Below, piece by piece: positions 1 to 8,850 of a stretch of 64,000 bases of DNA. The notes beneath the pieces were generated by a model. It was not told the DNA's origin and made no database searches. It saw only the letters and a program-made list of their open reading frames with translations. Each line of letters starts with the position of its first letter. Position 1 is the stretch's first letter. This DNA is from DASUPK01 sp963804595 (GTDB lineage: Bacteria > Actinomycetota > Thermoleophilia > Solirubrobacterales > 70-9): contig CAWDQZ010000007.1 of assembly GCA_963804595.1 (NCBI GenBank), positions 1-64,000 of the forward strand, written 5' to 3'. A program made the translations under genes and the position numbers.

Positions 1-100
1 CTGCCTTCCATGCAAGCGACGCCTCGACGCCGATGCCAGGAGCGGCCGCTTCGGACGAGAAGCAGTGCTTTGCCTGGGAAGTGGCGCCGGAGTCGACGGC

Positions 101-430
101 TTATCCCAGCACCCAGAACTCCCTGAACGGCTTGGTCAGGTGCCACGTCGTGCTGGCGCCCTTGGGGAGTGAGAAGAGGTCGCCCGCCTTGACCTCAATC
201 GTCGGGCCTCCCTCGATCTCGATCGTGGCCGCGCCCTCGAGAACCAGCGCAGTCTCGCGTTCTTCGAGGGTCCATTTCACCACCTCATCGCCGGCGTCCG
301 TGAATCGCGAAAGTCCGGCCCACACCCCTTCGTGGTGCAGTTCGTGCATCTCGCCGCCTACGTCAGGATCGGGCTCCCACCCTTCATCTGTCGTGAGACT
401 CGAAACGAAGACGCCGGGCGCGATCTCCAC
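101..430 (-). CDS. Small cupin-domain protein
   Basis: The protein has a single cupin fold of about 109 residues. It carries the run of a metal-site cupin (HELHHEG), a glycine-rich turn (GAATIEIEGG) and the closing part GDLFSLPKGASTTWHL, and ends FREFWVLG. This resembles the small EutQ/DUF861-type cupins; the substrate is unknown. I chose the GTG at 430 because the open frame upstream runs backward through a tRNA-like repeat (597-685) and looks non-coding. An ATG at 499 is the alternative. It stands alone with no clear operon partner. Confidence 0.7.
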   Translation of the reverse strand: MEIAPGVFVSSLTTDEGWEPDPDVGGEMHELHHEGVWAGLSRFTDAGDEVVKWTLEERETALVLEGAATIEIEGGPTIEVKAGDLFSLPKGASTTWHLTKPFREFWVLG

Positions 431-477
431 CCGGCCGACCCTAGCCGAGGGTCGATTGCCGCGCAAACGCCTGTGAT

Positions 478-621
478 GCGCCTTCCGCGACCGCCGCATT
501 GCATGGAAAGCAGCAGCGGAGCGCGAGATCAACGGCATCATCAAGCTCATAGATTCGGTCACCGACGCGAAGCTCGAAGCGATGGTCGACCCAGGTAGAC
601 GACGGACGCTCCGAGACGCAT
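478..621 (+). pseudogene. Possible C-terminal gene fragment
   Basis: One frame between an in-frame stop and a TAG at 619-621 reads as a plausible protein tail with balanced composition (EREINGIIKLIDSVTDAKLE, then MVDPGRRR). There is no upstream start, and the frame lies opposite the 5' side of the cupin gene. Its last codons run into the tRNA-like repeat at 597-685. I do not recognise the family. It may be the 3' remnant of a gene that once preceded the tRNA-like element. Confidence 0.3.
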
Positions 622-685
622 AGACGCGTGAATCCGCTCGGCTGGGGCCGAAAGGTCGTTGGTTCAAATCCAGTCGCCCCGATTA
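597..685 (+). repeat. tRNA-like direct repeat, copy A
   Basis: This 89-base segment recurs at 24397-24485 in the same orientation with a few substitutions and single-base gaps. Its right half resembles the 3' half of a tRNA: an anticodon-like arm, a variable loop AGGTC, a T-arm of the form TTGG-TTCAAAT-CCAG, and an acceptor-like end CGCCCCGA. The left half does not give a matching 5' acceptor or a convincing D arm, so it is a tRNA relic or tRNA-derived element, not a working gene. Copy B has a loop (CTTGGGG) that would fit a proline UGG anticodon; copy A lacks one T there. Confidence 0.6.
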
Positions 686-772
686 GTCCTACACCACCGT
701 GATTCGTAAGCGATGATGGGCCGAGATGAGGTCGGTCCAGGATGCGACCGGCTCGAGTAAAGCCGGCAGATC

Positions 773-2343
773 GTGCTACTAACGCCGATCCTGATCGCCC
801 TGTTGGTCATCTTGCTCATCAGCGGCGCGGGTGACGAGCCCGCCCCCTCCAAGGACCGGCCCGTGGTCGACGTCCCGGCTGGGGTGCAACTCGACCTGGC
901 CAAGCGTTTTCGGCCAATCCTCCGCTTCGACTCCGCGGAGCATTGGCGGCCGCTCAATGTCGACCGCTTCCTCGACGAGGCCGCGCTCGGCTCGCCCCAG
1001 AGACTTTGTCAGCGTGAGATCCGCGGGGCGGGGCGCTGCGAGCCCGTTGTTGGCCATCGCGAATTTGATTCTGCGATCTCCCACTTCCGACTGGGGGGCG
1101 AGAACCTGTATGTCGACATCGCCGGGAGCCGACCGAACGGCCTCGATTACCGGAGCCCGGAGCAGTGCCCGCGTTCGCCTCCCCTTCTTGATTGCAATCG
1201 CGATCCCGGATCGGCGATCTACTACGACGTCGTCGGGGCCAACGGTCGTTACTACATCGACTACTGGTGGTTCTACCGCTACAACGACTTCCCGCGCCTC
1301 GGCAAGGCCGCTGCCTGTACTGGGCCCATTCGCATTCTCTGTTCCGACCACGAGGGTGATTGGGAGGGGGTGACCGTGGTCATTCCCGCCGCTGATGCCA
1401 AACGCGTCGAGTACGTCGACTACGCGGCCCACGAGGGCGTCTTCCGCTACGGGGCCCCCCAGCTTGACCTCGGCGGGCCGGACGACACCCATCCCGTTGT
1501 GTATGTCGCCGAGGGAACTCACGCCTCCTATCCGAGCCCTTGCCAGACTTCGGAGTGTCAGCAGCTGGCCCGAACCGTGATCCGCCGCCCAGAGGGTCGC
1601 CATGATGGTCTTGCACCCTGGGGCCGCAACAGAGACGCGGCGTGCGCGGCCAAGCCCTCGTGCCTGCTCCATCTGCCCCCAGCGGTTGCCGGCGCCGTTC
1701 GTGGAACGCCTTCGCCGGTCTCTGGGGGCGGGTCTGCGAAGACCCGACGGCAAGCGATTGCCCCTTGGCCGGCGGCCCCCACTCGCCGAGCACTCAGGAT
1801 CGTTATCGCGCTCCCTGGTGCGCCCAGACCGTTGCCGTCAGTGGTCAGGATTTCGACAAGCGCGAAACTTGCGATGAAGCCACACCGGGAGCTGGAGCCG
1901 AGGCCATCCCTGGCCTTGGGACTATCACCGATTGCCGAACCTGGTCTGGTTCGTCAGCAGCGGTGGTCGCTTGTGATCCCGACACGCTGGCTCAGGCTTT
2001 GAGCAGTGATCAGGTGAGCGCTCGAGACACGATCACGATCCTGGTTGAAGGAGTCAACCAAGGCAAGACGGCAACGCCCGGGGTCGCCCAGTACATCGCC
2101 AAGCCCCTGCGGGCTCCGGCCGACCTTGTCATTCGCGGCAAGGTTGACGAGGTCACAGTCAGCGCCCGTCAGCCGCCGGGCCTGGACAAGGACCTGGTCC
2201 AAGCTCGCTTCAGAAAGCTTGGTCTCGAGATCGGCCAAGAGGCTCAGATCCGCATTCGCTATCGCAAGGCGAAGGTCCGAGTCGCCTTGACGCTTCCGTC
2301 CGGCCAGGTGCTGAAGCCACGGTTGGAAACAATCGCCGGCTGA
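773..2343 (+). CDS. Vps62-like protein, frameshifted
   Basis: The GTG start gives an N-terminal hydrophobic segment (LIALLVILLISGAG), so the product is probably membrane-anchored or exported. The body matches the Vps62/DUF946-like family: WWFYRYND, DHEGDWEGVTVV and VVYVAEGTHASYP. After about residue 300 the frame loses sense, while another frame continues with SWNAFAGLWGR and runs to a stop at 2341-2343. Adding one C to the CCCCC tract near 1676-1680 joins the two parts smoothly. The C-terminal 100 residues (GKVDEVTVSARQ...) look like a separate beta-rich domain. The function is unknown. The indel may be a sequence error or a real lesion. Confidence 0.7.
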
Positions 2344-2361
2344 GCGCGAGATTCGAGCTAC

Positions 2362-4288
2362 TTACGTCCGCAGCGGCGGGCTGTACTCGCCTATGGAGAT
2401 CGAACCGTCGGCCGAGATGGTCAGCAGTTGCCCGGCGGACATCGTCCTTTTCAGGTCGTCGCCTACCTTGACGGTGACCGTTTTGACGGTGGGCAGCCTG
2501 ACCGTGAGCCGTTCGATTTTGGGCAGCAGGCGCCATGTGAACTCGCGCTCGTGGTACGCCACCTCGGTACAGGCGTCAATCCTCTTGTGGGCCCTGGGGA
2601 GGGGGACCCACCGCAACCAATTGTGTTTGTTGTAGAAGCGCAGCCCGACCGCCGAGCTCGACAGGTTCCGGAAGCGGTACCGCCACTGTCGAGGGGACGT
2701 CCAATCGGTCGCGGCCGGACCGGGCGGCGTGGGCCTGTCGCTCCGCCATCGCCGTCGCGAGTTGAGCCGCAACCTGCTGGTGGGCCTCGAGCGTGTGGGG
2801 ACCGAAGAGCGTCGATGCACCTTCGTAGTACTGCGCTGAGTACTCCTCGGGTGTCGTGATGTACCCCGCGTACTCGTTGGCATAGGTACCCAGCGCGAGG
2901 TGCGTGACGCCAGTGGCGGACATCGCGTCGAGGACGGTCGTGCGCAGGCGGCGACCGGCCATCGTGGTCAACTCCCCCGGAATCCCGAGCACGGCGACGG
3001 CGCCGACACGGAGCAGCTGAACGGGCAGCACCTGCGGCACGACGGGCGGCTGTTTGATGCCCGGCATCAGCACGACGGGTTTTGGCAACTGTCCCTCTCG
3101 GTCCGCCGTGGCAGCCGCCTGATCGATGCGGGAGAGGCCGAAGACCTTGCGGAGCAACGCGCCGGAGACGGTGGCGATGAGCTCGTCCACCTCGGTGAGG
3201 TTCGCGGCCGTGATGCCCTCGTCGATCCCCAGGTTGGGCTTCGGCACGCTGTCCTGCGAGCTGCCGGCCGCGAACGAGAGCCCAAGCGCCGCAGGCCAGG
3301 TGCGCGCCGCCCCCGCGCCGGTGGTGACCTTCGAGAAGTCCACGCGGGTGTGCCGGTGCTCGACCGGTCCGGTGACCTCCTCGGTCGCCTCCTGGAAGAG
3401 GAGCTCGGCGACCTCGAACTGCTGGCGACCATGCGTCTGCATGTGGGCGAGGTCGTGGACCCCGTCAGGGCGACCGAACTCAACATTGCCCGAAACGTCG
3501 CCGCAGTGGGCGTTGGCGAACGCGGCGACGAAGGTCTCCGGCCCGGGATTGTCGCTGCGCATCTTCTGCTCGAACAGTGAACTCGCGTAGCCCTTGTTGT
3601 CACCGCAGACGAGCGTGTTCTTCTGGCCGCGATCGGTGGGGTGGATCGCATACCAACTCAGGGCTCCAACCGGTCGCTCCCGGTCCTGGTCGTCGACCTT
3701 GACGAACTTCAGCAGCAGCATCTCGCGATCGGTGTCCCAGCCCCAGTGATCTCGCTCGGCCTGCGGGTTGCACAGGTACGCAGGTTCTGAGCGATTCCGC
3801 CCGCAGTCGGAGACCTCGCCCCTGTTGACGTAGATCCGTCCGGCGGCGAGGTTGGCGTGTGCCATCTCGACGGCGCGAACGCAGCCGTCGACGATGCACT
3901 CGACGGTGGCCTCGTCACAACCGCCGATGTCGAAGTTGAAGTCGTAGAGCAGATTCCCCGAGAACCCGCCCGGCGCGCTGTGCGTGTGCGTTCCCGCGAG
4001 CAGGACGTTCTCCTCGGTGTAGACCCCCGGATGCGACGCCGCGAGGCGCCTGAGAACGCCGTCTTTCACCTTGTGAGTGCCGGCCCAGATGTCGGCCACG
4101 ATGATCGCGACGCACCTTCCGTCAGCGGCGGACGGCCGTTCGGCGACCACGAAAGCGCGGGCGAAGAGCGGCGACTCGACTCCCGTCGCGATCTGATCCT
4201 CATCGACCATGCCCTGCAACGGCAGTCCGATCGCGGGATCGGTGACCTCGCCGATCCCCGTCCCTATCGCGTACGGCACCTGCATCAC
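2362..4288 (-). CDS. Neutral ceramidase-like hydrolase, frameshifted
   Basis: The protein resembles the neutral/alkaline ceramidase family, which hydrolyses the N-acyl bond of ceramide. Visible family features are GTHTHSAPGGFSGN, the metal-site region GDNKGYASSLFEQ, and AFANAHCGDVSGN. There is no obvious signal peptide. The reading frame breaks near 2693-2696 (GGGG on the + strand). Removing one base joins the catalytic part to a C-terminal beta domain (RQWRYRFRNLSSSAVGLRFY) that ends at 2362, as expected for this family. The start ATG overlaps the stop of the SnoaL-like gene upstream (TGATG), so the two are translationally coupled. Confidence 0.8.
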
Positions 4289-4716
4289 TCCGACGACCCG
4301 GCCGCTTCGAGGGCCTCCTGCCGGTCAGTGGTGATCGCGATGCGCCTGATCCTGCCCTCCTCGATGGTGACGACTGCGTAGGCAGTCAGGCTGATTTCGA
4401 CACCGCTGCGGCGACCTTGTCCGACGGTGTCGGTTATGCACACGTAGCGGCCGGGGCTTCCAGGGATGAATTCTTGTGGCTCCAGGCGGAAGTCCTCGAA
4501 GGACTCCCAGAGATTCGTGGTCCATTGCAGGGCCCCTTGGTGCCCGACGTGCCAGGCCGCACCTGGAATGGCCGGATAGTCCTGCAACTCGACATCCTCG
4601 TGCAGATACTGGAACGGCTTGGCGGTAAACGGGTCATCGAGGTCGCCTTGACCGAGACCGTTGAAAGCGTCGCACAGCTCCTGGAAGAGCCGGAAATCCT
4701 CTTCTCCCTCGGCCAT
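4285..4716 (-). CDS. SnoaL-like (NTF2-fold) protein
   Basis: This 143-residue protein looks like the SnoaL/nuclear transport factor 2 fold: an N-terminal helix pair (FRLFQELCDAFNGLGQGD), then beta strands with YLHEDVELQDYPAIPG and a C-terminal EEGRIRRIAITTDRQEAL. Such proteins are small isomerases, hydrolases or ligand binders; no substrate can be read from the sequence. Its stop codon overlaps the start of the ceramidase-like gene, so it is the first gene of a two-gene operon and may act on a lipid or related product. Confidence 0.75.
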   Translation of the reverse strand: MAEGEEDFRLFQELCDAFNGLGQGDLDDPFTAKPFQYLHEDVELQDYPAIPGAAWHVGHQGALQWTTNLWESFEDFRLEPQEFIPGSPGRYVCITDTVGQGRRSGVEISLTAYAVVTIEEGRIRRIAITTDRQEALEAAGSSE

Positions 4717-4989
4717 CGTCGGAGTATCTCGCGTCGTCGAGTCCCTGCACAGTCCCCCATTTCGTTCGTGCCGTGGTACCGCGTTGGTACCGGCTCTAGC
4801 CGCTCTCCACTGATCAATGGATCCATCCGGTTTGAGCTCGCCCGATCAACGAATCAACGGCACGGGACTCTTCTGGCCCGCTGACGGGAATTTCTGCGTG
4901 TTTCCGGACCGGGCGCTCGCAGCGCCACGGTTCCAGCGATGAAAAACCGAGAGGGCTGCGCTCGTTGGTGTGACGGGTGAGCTTCGTGT

Positions 4990-5300
4990 GACACAAGAGG
5001 GTCAGACCAGGACCCCCGCCCGCAGACCAAGGTGCTCGAACGACTCCGCAGATCGTTGCGCCGGGCGCGAGCTGGGCCGGAGAGGTGATCAGCGATCCCG
5101 GCGCCGTGCTGATGAGGCGAAGGACTCTGGAGGAAGCCGGAGGACTGGATGAGGGTTACTCCAAGGAGACGGACCTCTTCCGCTGCCTTCGGGGCCGAGG
5201 ATGGCGGGCGCGCTTCGAGCCGCAGGCGATCGCTCACCACCAGTGCAACGGAGCGCCACCGTCCGGCGCGCCGCCGCGGGCACCTCGCGTCCGCGGGGGC
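4990..5300 (+). pseudogene. GT2 glycosyltransferase C-terminal remnant
   Basis: From about 4990 one frame is open and carries the typical end of a family-2 glycosyltransferase of rhamnosyltransferase type: GAVLMRRRTLEEAGGLDE, then KETDLFRCLRGRGWRARF and a histidine (AIAHHQ). The usual bulky residues between GGxDE and ETDL are shortened, and the whole catalytic N-terminal half with the DxD motif is missing. The frame continues without a stop into the next protein. I read it as a decayed gene fragment. Confidence 0.55.
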
Positions 5301-5339
5301 TGCGTTGAGCGCGATTCGCCTCTCCACCGGCGGCCGCCG

Positions 5340-6293
5340 ATGAGGGCGCTGGCCAAGGCAGAGCCACGTCCACGCCAGGGCGCGGGGGAGCTCGCGCGCG
5401 CCTCCGAGGCCCTCGCCGACCTGGCTCAGGCCCTGGCGCCGGTAGATGTTGGGGTGTTTACGCCGCTGGAGGACTCGCTCTCGGATTGGCGCACGCCACG
5501 GACCGTCGAAGACCTGGGACCGCGGTTTCCCGCGCTGCTCCGGGCGGCGGAGCGGCCCCTGGGACGCGATCCCGAGCGAAACGCCTTCAATCGGGCGCTG
5601 GTCGCCCACCTCGCTTCGCGCCTCCGCCTACGCCTCGATGCCCGACGGCTCCCGACCGACGTCCTGGAGCGCGTGCCACCCGCGCTCGAGCGCCTGCGTG
5701 CGTTCCTCAGAGAGCCACGTGACGGCTACGAGCTGGGCGACGACTACTTCCTCAAGGACGTGCGCTTCGCCGCGGGATGGACGGTTCCCTGCGGCTCGGA
5801 GGTGATCGATCTTCGGGCTCGCGTCAGCCTGCCGGCCAGCTTCCAGATTGCGCTCAGAGCCAGGGCACCCCAACTCGCCCTGCGACGCCTGCTCGTGTCG
5901 GGGCCGGACCCCTGGTTCGCGCCGCACGTCGAGTCGCGACATCTCGACGAGTTCAACGAGACCGGCTGGGAGACGACCTACCGGAACGTCGCCTCACTGC
6001 TGCGCAGGCACACAGATGTCGTGGGGGTCGTCGGCTACAGCTGGTTCTACGACCCCGCGCTCGAGATGATCAGCCCGCGGCTCGCCTACCTCCGCAGGGG
6101 TCCGCTCGCCGGCGGCGCCGTCTTCATTCGCGGGCACAGCACCGAGTTCGACGTGAGGAACGCGATCGCGAAATCGCGGACTCGAAGGCAGCTATATCGA
6201 GCCGGCGAGTACACGCCGGTCGGCTACAAGATGGTCTGGTTGCGCCCCGACATCCTCCGCTGGGCCGACGGGGCAGGGCGAGTCCCGCGCTGA
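5340..6293 (+). CDS. Unknown protein of polysaccharide locus
   Basis: The protein is about 317 residues, soluble and rich in Arg and Leu, with no membrane segment. Distinct stretches are LRAAERPLGRDPERNAFNRA, VGVVGYSWFYDPALEMISPR and YTPVGYKMVWLRPDILRWAD. I do not recognise the family. The ATG at 5340 is a convenient start, but the frame is open upstream into the GT2 remnant, so the true start is uncertain. It ends 2 bases from the convergent polysaccharide deacetylase, which suggests a role near surface glycans, by context only. Confidence 0.55.
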   Translation: MRALAKAEPRPRQGAGELARASEALADLAQALAPVDVGVFTPLEDSLSDWRTPRTVEDLGPRFPALLRAAERPLGRDPERNAFNRALVAHLASRLRLRLDARRLPTDVLERVPPALERLRAFLREPRDGYELGDDYFLKDVRFAAGWTVPCGSEVIDLRARVSLPASFQIALRARAPQLALRRLLVSGPDPWFAPHVESRHLDEFNETGWETTYRNVASLLRRHTDVVGVVGYSWFYDPALEMISPRLAYLRRGPLAGGAVFIRGHSTEFDVRNAIAKSRTRRQLYRAGEYTPVGYKMVWLRPDILRWADGAGRVPR

Positions 6294-6295
6294 CC

Positions 6296-7258
6296 TCAGG
6301 CCAGCGGGCCGGCCGTCCGCAGCCAGGCGCGCCCCCCGCGGAGGGCCGGCATCAGCTCCAGCTCGGGCCCGATCCGCCAGCTCGCATAGCCGTCAAGACG
6401 CACCCTGTTCCAGACCCTGCCGGAGTTTCCGTTCAGATGGAGTCGCGACTCCGCCAGGAACGAGGCCTCATGCCCGGACTCGCGGAGCATCCTCTCGACC
6501 ATCGGAGTGGCGTCCCGGCGCTGGCCATACGGATAGCCGAACGCCTGCACCGGTCGTCCGGTCAGCGACTGGAGTCGCCGACCGTGCTCGACTATCTCCT
6601 CGCGCGCCACGTCCTCATCTGGGATCGACCTGCAGAACAGGTGCGTGCGGGTGTGGTTGGCGACCTGGCATCCGTCTGCGGCCAGCCCGGCGAGGTCCTG
6701 CGGGTCGAGGAAGATCCCGCTCTCGGCTCGCAGCGCCGCCCGATCGACCTCGAAGCGATCCGCCAGTTCGCTTCCGAGGGCCTGGAAGCGGCTGTACGGC
6801 ATCGCGGCGACCAGATTCAGGAGCTGCAGGAAGCTGCGCGTCTGGCGTGCCTGGGGGTCGATCGCGACCGCCAGGCGCTCCAGGCCGACGCTCGCACAGA
6901 GGTATGAGAGGAGGTTGTCGAGGGGAAGGGTGCCGGGGTCGAGAGTCGCCCCCGTGACGAACAGGACGCTCGGAAGGCCGAACCGGCGAAGCACCGGCAA
7001 CGCCGTATCGACAAAGGAGCGGTAGCCGTCGTCGAAGGTGATCAGCATGGCGCGGCGCGGCAACCTCCCTGAGAGCACCGTGTCGAGGCTGACGATTTCG
7101 TAGTTACGCTCCAGCTTGCGCACGTGTGCTTCGAAGACGTTAGCGGCCGTGTGCACCGCCAGACGATCGACAAGGGCGGACACCTTGTTGGCGACGTGGT
7201 GGTATAGGACGGCGCGGAGCGGAGTGGGCGCCTTGGGGCCGTGCACCGCGAATCTCAT
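6296..7258 (-). CDS. Polysaccharide deacetylase family protein
   Basis: The NodB-type deacetylase fold is visible: motif 1 LITFDDGYRSF with the catalytic and metal aspartates (about residues 71-81), the strand GLPSVLFVTGATLD, and motif 2 VANHTRTH (the HxxxH metal pair). The family removes N- or O-acetyl groups from surface polysaccharides or peptidoglycan. There is no signal peptide or membrane segment, so it is either cytoplasmic or released by another route. It begins HGPKAPTPLRAVLYHHV, as in deacetylases of polysaccharide clusters. It is convergent with the unknown protein at 5340-6293. Confidence 0.85.
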   Translation of the reverse strand: MRFAVHGPKAPTPLRAVLYHHVANKVSALVDRLAVHTAANVFEAHVRKLERNYEIVSLDTVLSGRLPRRAMLITFDDGYRSFVDTALPVLRRFGLPSVLFVTGATLDPGTLPLDNLLSYLCASVGLERLAVAIDPQARQTRSFLQLLNLVAAMPYSRFQALGSELADRFEVDRAALRAESGIFLDPQDLAGLAADGCQVANHTRTHLFCRSIPDEDVAREEIVEHGRRLQSLTGRPVQAFGYPYGQRRDATPMVERMLRESGHEASFLAESRLHLNGNSGRVWNRVRLDGYASWRIGPELELMPALRGGRAWLRTAGPLA

Positions 7259-7489
7259 CTCTCAACTAACGGTAGGGGTGGCTGGAGCTTCCGGTCCCAA
7301 AAACACGTCGCGGACGAGAGAGAAATCACCTCAGCTGACCGAGCCGAGGCAGCTCCCGGCGCCGGAGCCCGCGCTGGTCATGGGCTTGCCGTTCGACACG
7401 ATCGACTAGAGACCTCGTGCGCGTTGTCCAGGAGGCCGTCCGGACCGGGAGGGGTGGCTGGACGGTGAGTAGCTTGGCCCGCTCGTTAG

Positions 7490-7672
7490 GTCCTTCTGCA
7501 CGAAGGTCCTGGCGACGCCGTCGCCCAAGCTTCCATAGCTATAGGCGGGCCCGGCGCCCGCGATGTTGGCAACTTTGTCACTGTCGTCGAACCCGACGCC
7601 GACCGCGACGGCTACGGCGATGACACTCAGGATCTGTGCCCGAGCAACGCCGGCACCCAGGAGGGACAGAAG
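7490..7672 (+). pseudogene. Calcium-repeat secreted protein fragment
   Basis: The 513 bases between the deacetylase and the GH5 gene hold no intact gene. One + frame contains VVEPDADRDGYGDDTQDLCP, the thrombospondin type-3-like Asp-rich calcium motif that ends many secreted proteins in this kind of actinobacterium. An in-frame stop lies shortly upstream, and no start or signal peptide is present. It is a 3' remnant, perhaps of a relative of the secreted proteins at 22242 and 23173. The rest of the gap shows nothing I can name. Confidence 0.5.
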
Positions 7673-7771
7673 ATGAGTCGCAGGTCGCTTTGGTTTATCG
7701 GGCAGACCGGCGTGGATGGCCGGCGGACGGTTTCAGGTCGCCTTCGGCGGCGACCGTTCCCGCCCGCCCTA

Positions 7772-8848
7772 TCAGAGGCCGAGCAGATGCGCGCGGAACT
7801 GAGCGCCCGACGCGGTCGGCAGACCATCCCATGACTTGATCAAGGCCGGAGCGGAGCAGCCGGTCGGATTCCAGGTCCATCCGAGATAGGAGAGCCCGGC
7901 GCGGTCGGCCCAACTCGTGAAGCGGTCGACGAACGGACCCGGGCACGCATCCTGACCGAGCTCGGTCGTGACCACAGGTACCTGGCGCGCAACCGGCCCC
8001 ACCTGCGTCGCCCAGCAGTCGGGTTCGTGGCACGGGGCGCTGAAGTCATACATGTGGAGGCCGGCCGCGAGCTGGTGGGCGGGATCGCGAGGGCGGTATT
8101 CGAGCCAACCAGAAAGGTCGCTCCCCGAGCCAAGCCCGCTCGCGATCACGGTCTGGGACGCGCCCGTGGAGCGCACTGCATCGACGAGCGTCTGCATGCC
8201 CGCGGTTCTCCAGCCCTCGGGCATCAAACAACCGTCACGCCAGCATTGCCAGGTGATGTCGTGCGGCTCGTTGTAGAGGTCGAAGACGACTCCCGGCTGA
8301 TCTTTGAAGGTCCGTGCGACCGATGACCAGAAGGCTGGCGAGTGGTCCAGGTCCGCCATCGGCTGTTGTCCGGTTGCCAGCCTGGCGCCCGGCGCGCTCC
8401 AATGCAGGTCGAGGACGACGTAGAGGCCGGCCTGGCGCAAGCGGAGGACGTAATTCCTCACAGCCTCGTGGTAGCGGGCAGCGCTGTACTTGACGGGTGC
8501 GCCGTTGATGCCGAGCCAACAGTCCTCGTTCAGGGGGACGCGCACGGCGTTGATCCGCCAGGTCTTCATGGCGGCGATCGCCCTCTTGCCAGTGGGCCCG
8601 TCGAAAACGCCGCGCCACTGGATGCATGCGTACTCGGCCCCGGAGCGATTCACCCCGAGCAAGCGGATCGGTCTTCCCTCCCCATCCGCCAGTTGGTTCC
8701 CGATCACCTGCACGGCGGGGCGGGAGCTCATGGCGTCGCTGCCGCACCCGCTGTTCGCAATGATCGCGATCAGGCTGAACACGGCTGCCAAGTACGAAGC
8801 ACCGCTCGCCGTGCGACTCGCTTTCAAGAGTGCGCGTGGGAGCGGCAC
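7772..8848 (-). CDS. GH5-like secreted glycoside hydrolase
   Basis: The protein has a hydrophobic N-terminal segment ending in a lipobox-like NSGC (about residues 32-35), so it is probably an exported lipoprotein. The catalytic TIM barrel matches clan GH-A/family 5: LLGVNRSGAEYACIQ, AVRVPLNEDCWLG, acid/base glutamate in VFDLYNEPHD, and nucleophile glutamate in VVTTELGQD. It should cleave beta-linked glucans or similar polymers. The GTG start at 8848 lies 2 bases after the stop of the glycosyltransferase fusion, so the two form an operon. It may trim or edit the polymer made by its partner. Confidence 0.85.
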   Translation of the reverse strand: MPLPRALLKASRTASGASYLAAVFSLIAIIANSGCGSDAMSSRPAVQVIGNQLADGEGRPIRLLGVNRSGAEYACIQWRGVFDGPTGKRAIAAMKTWRINAVRVPLNEDCWLGINGAPVKYSAARYHEAVRNYVLRLRQAGLYVVLDLHWSAPGARLATGQQPMADLDHSPAFWSSVARTFKDQPGVVFDLYNEPHDITWQCWRDGCLMPEGWRTAGMQTLVDAVRSTGASQTVIASGLGSGSDLSGWLEYRPRDPAHQLAAGLHMYDFSAPCHEPDCWATQVGPVARQVPVVTTELGQDACPGPFVDRFTSWADRAGLSYLGWTWNPTGCSAPALIKSWDGLPTASGAQFRAHLLGL

Positions 8849-8850
8849 CG

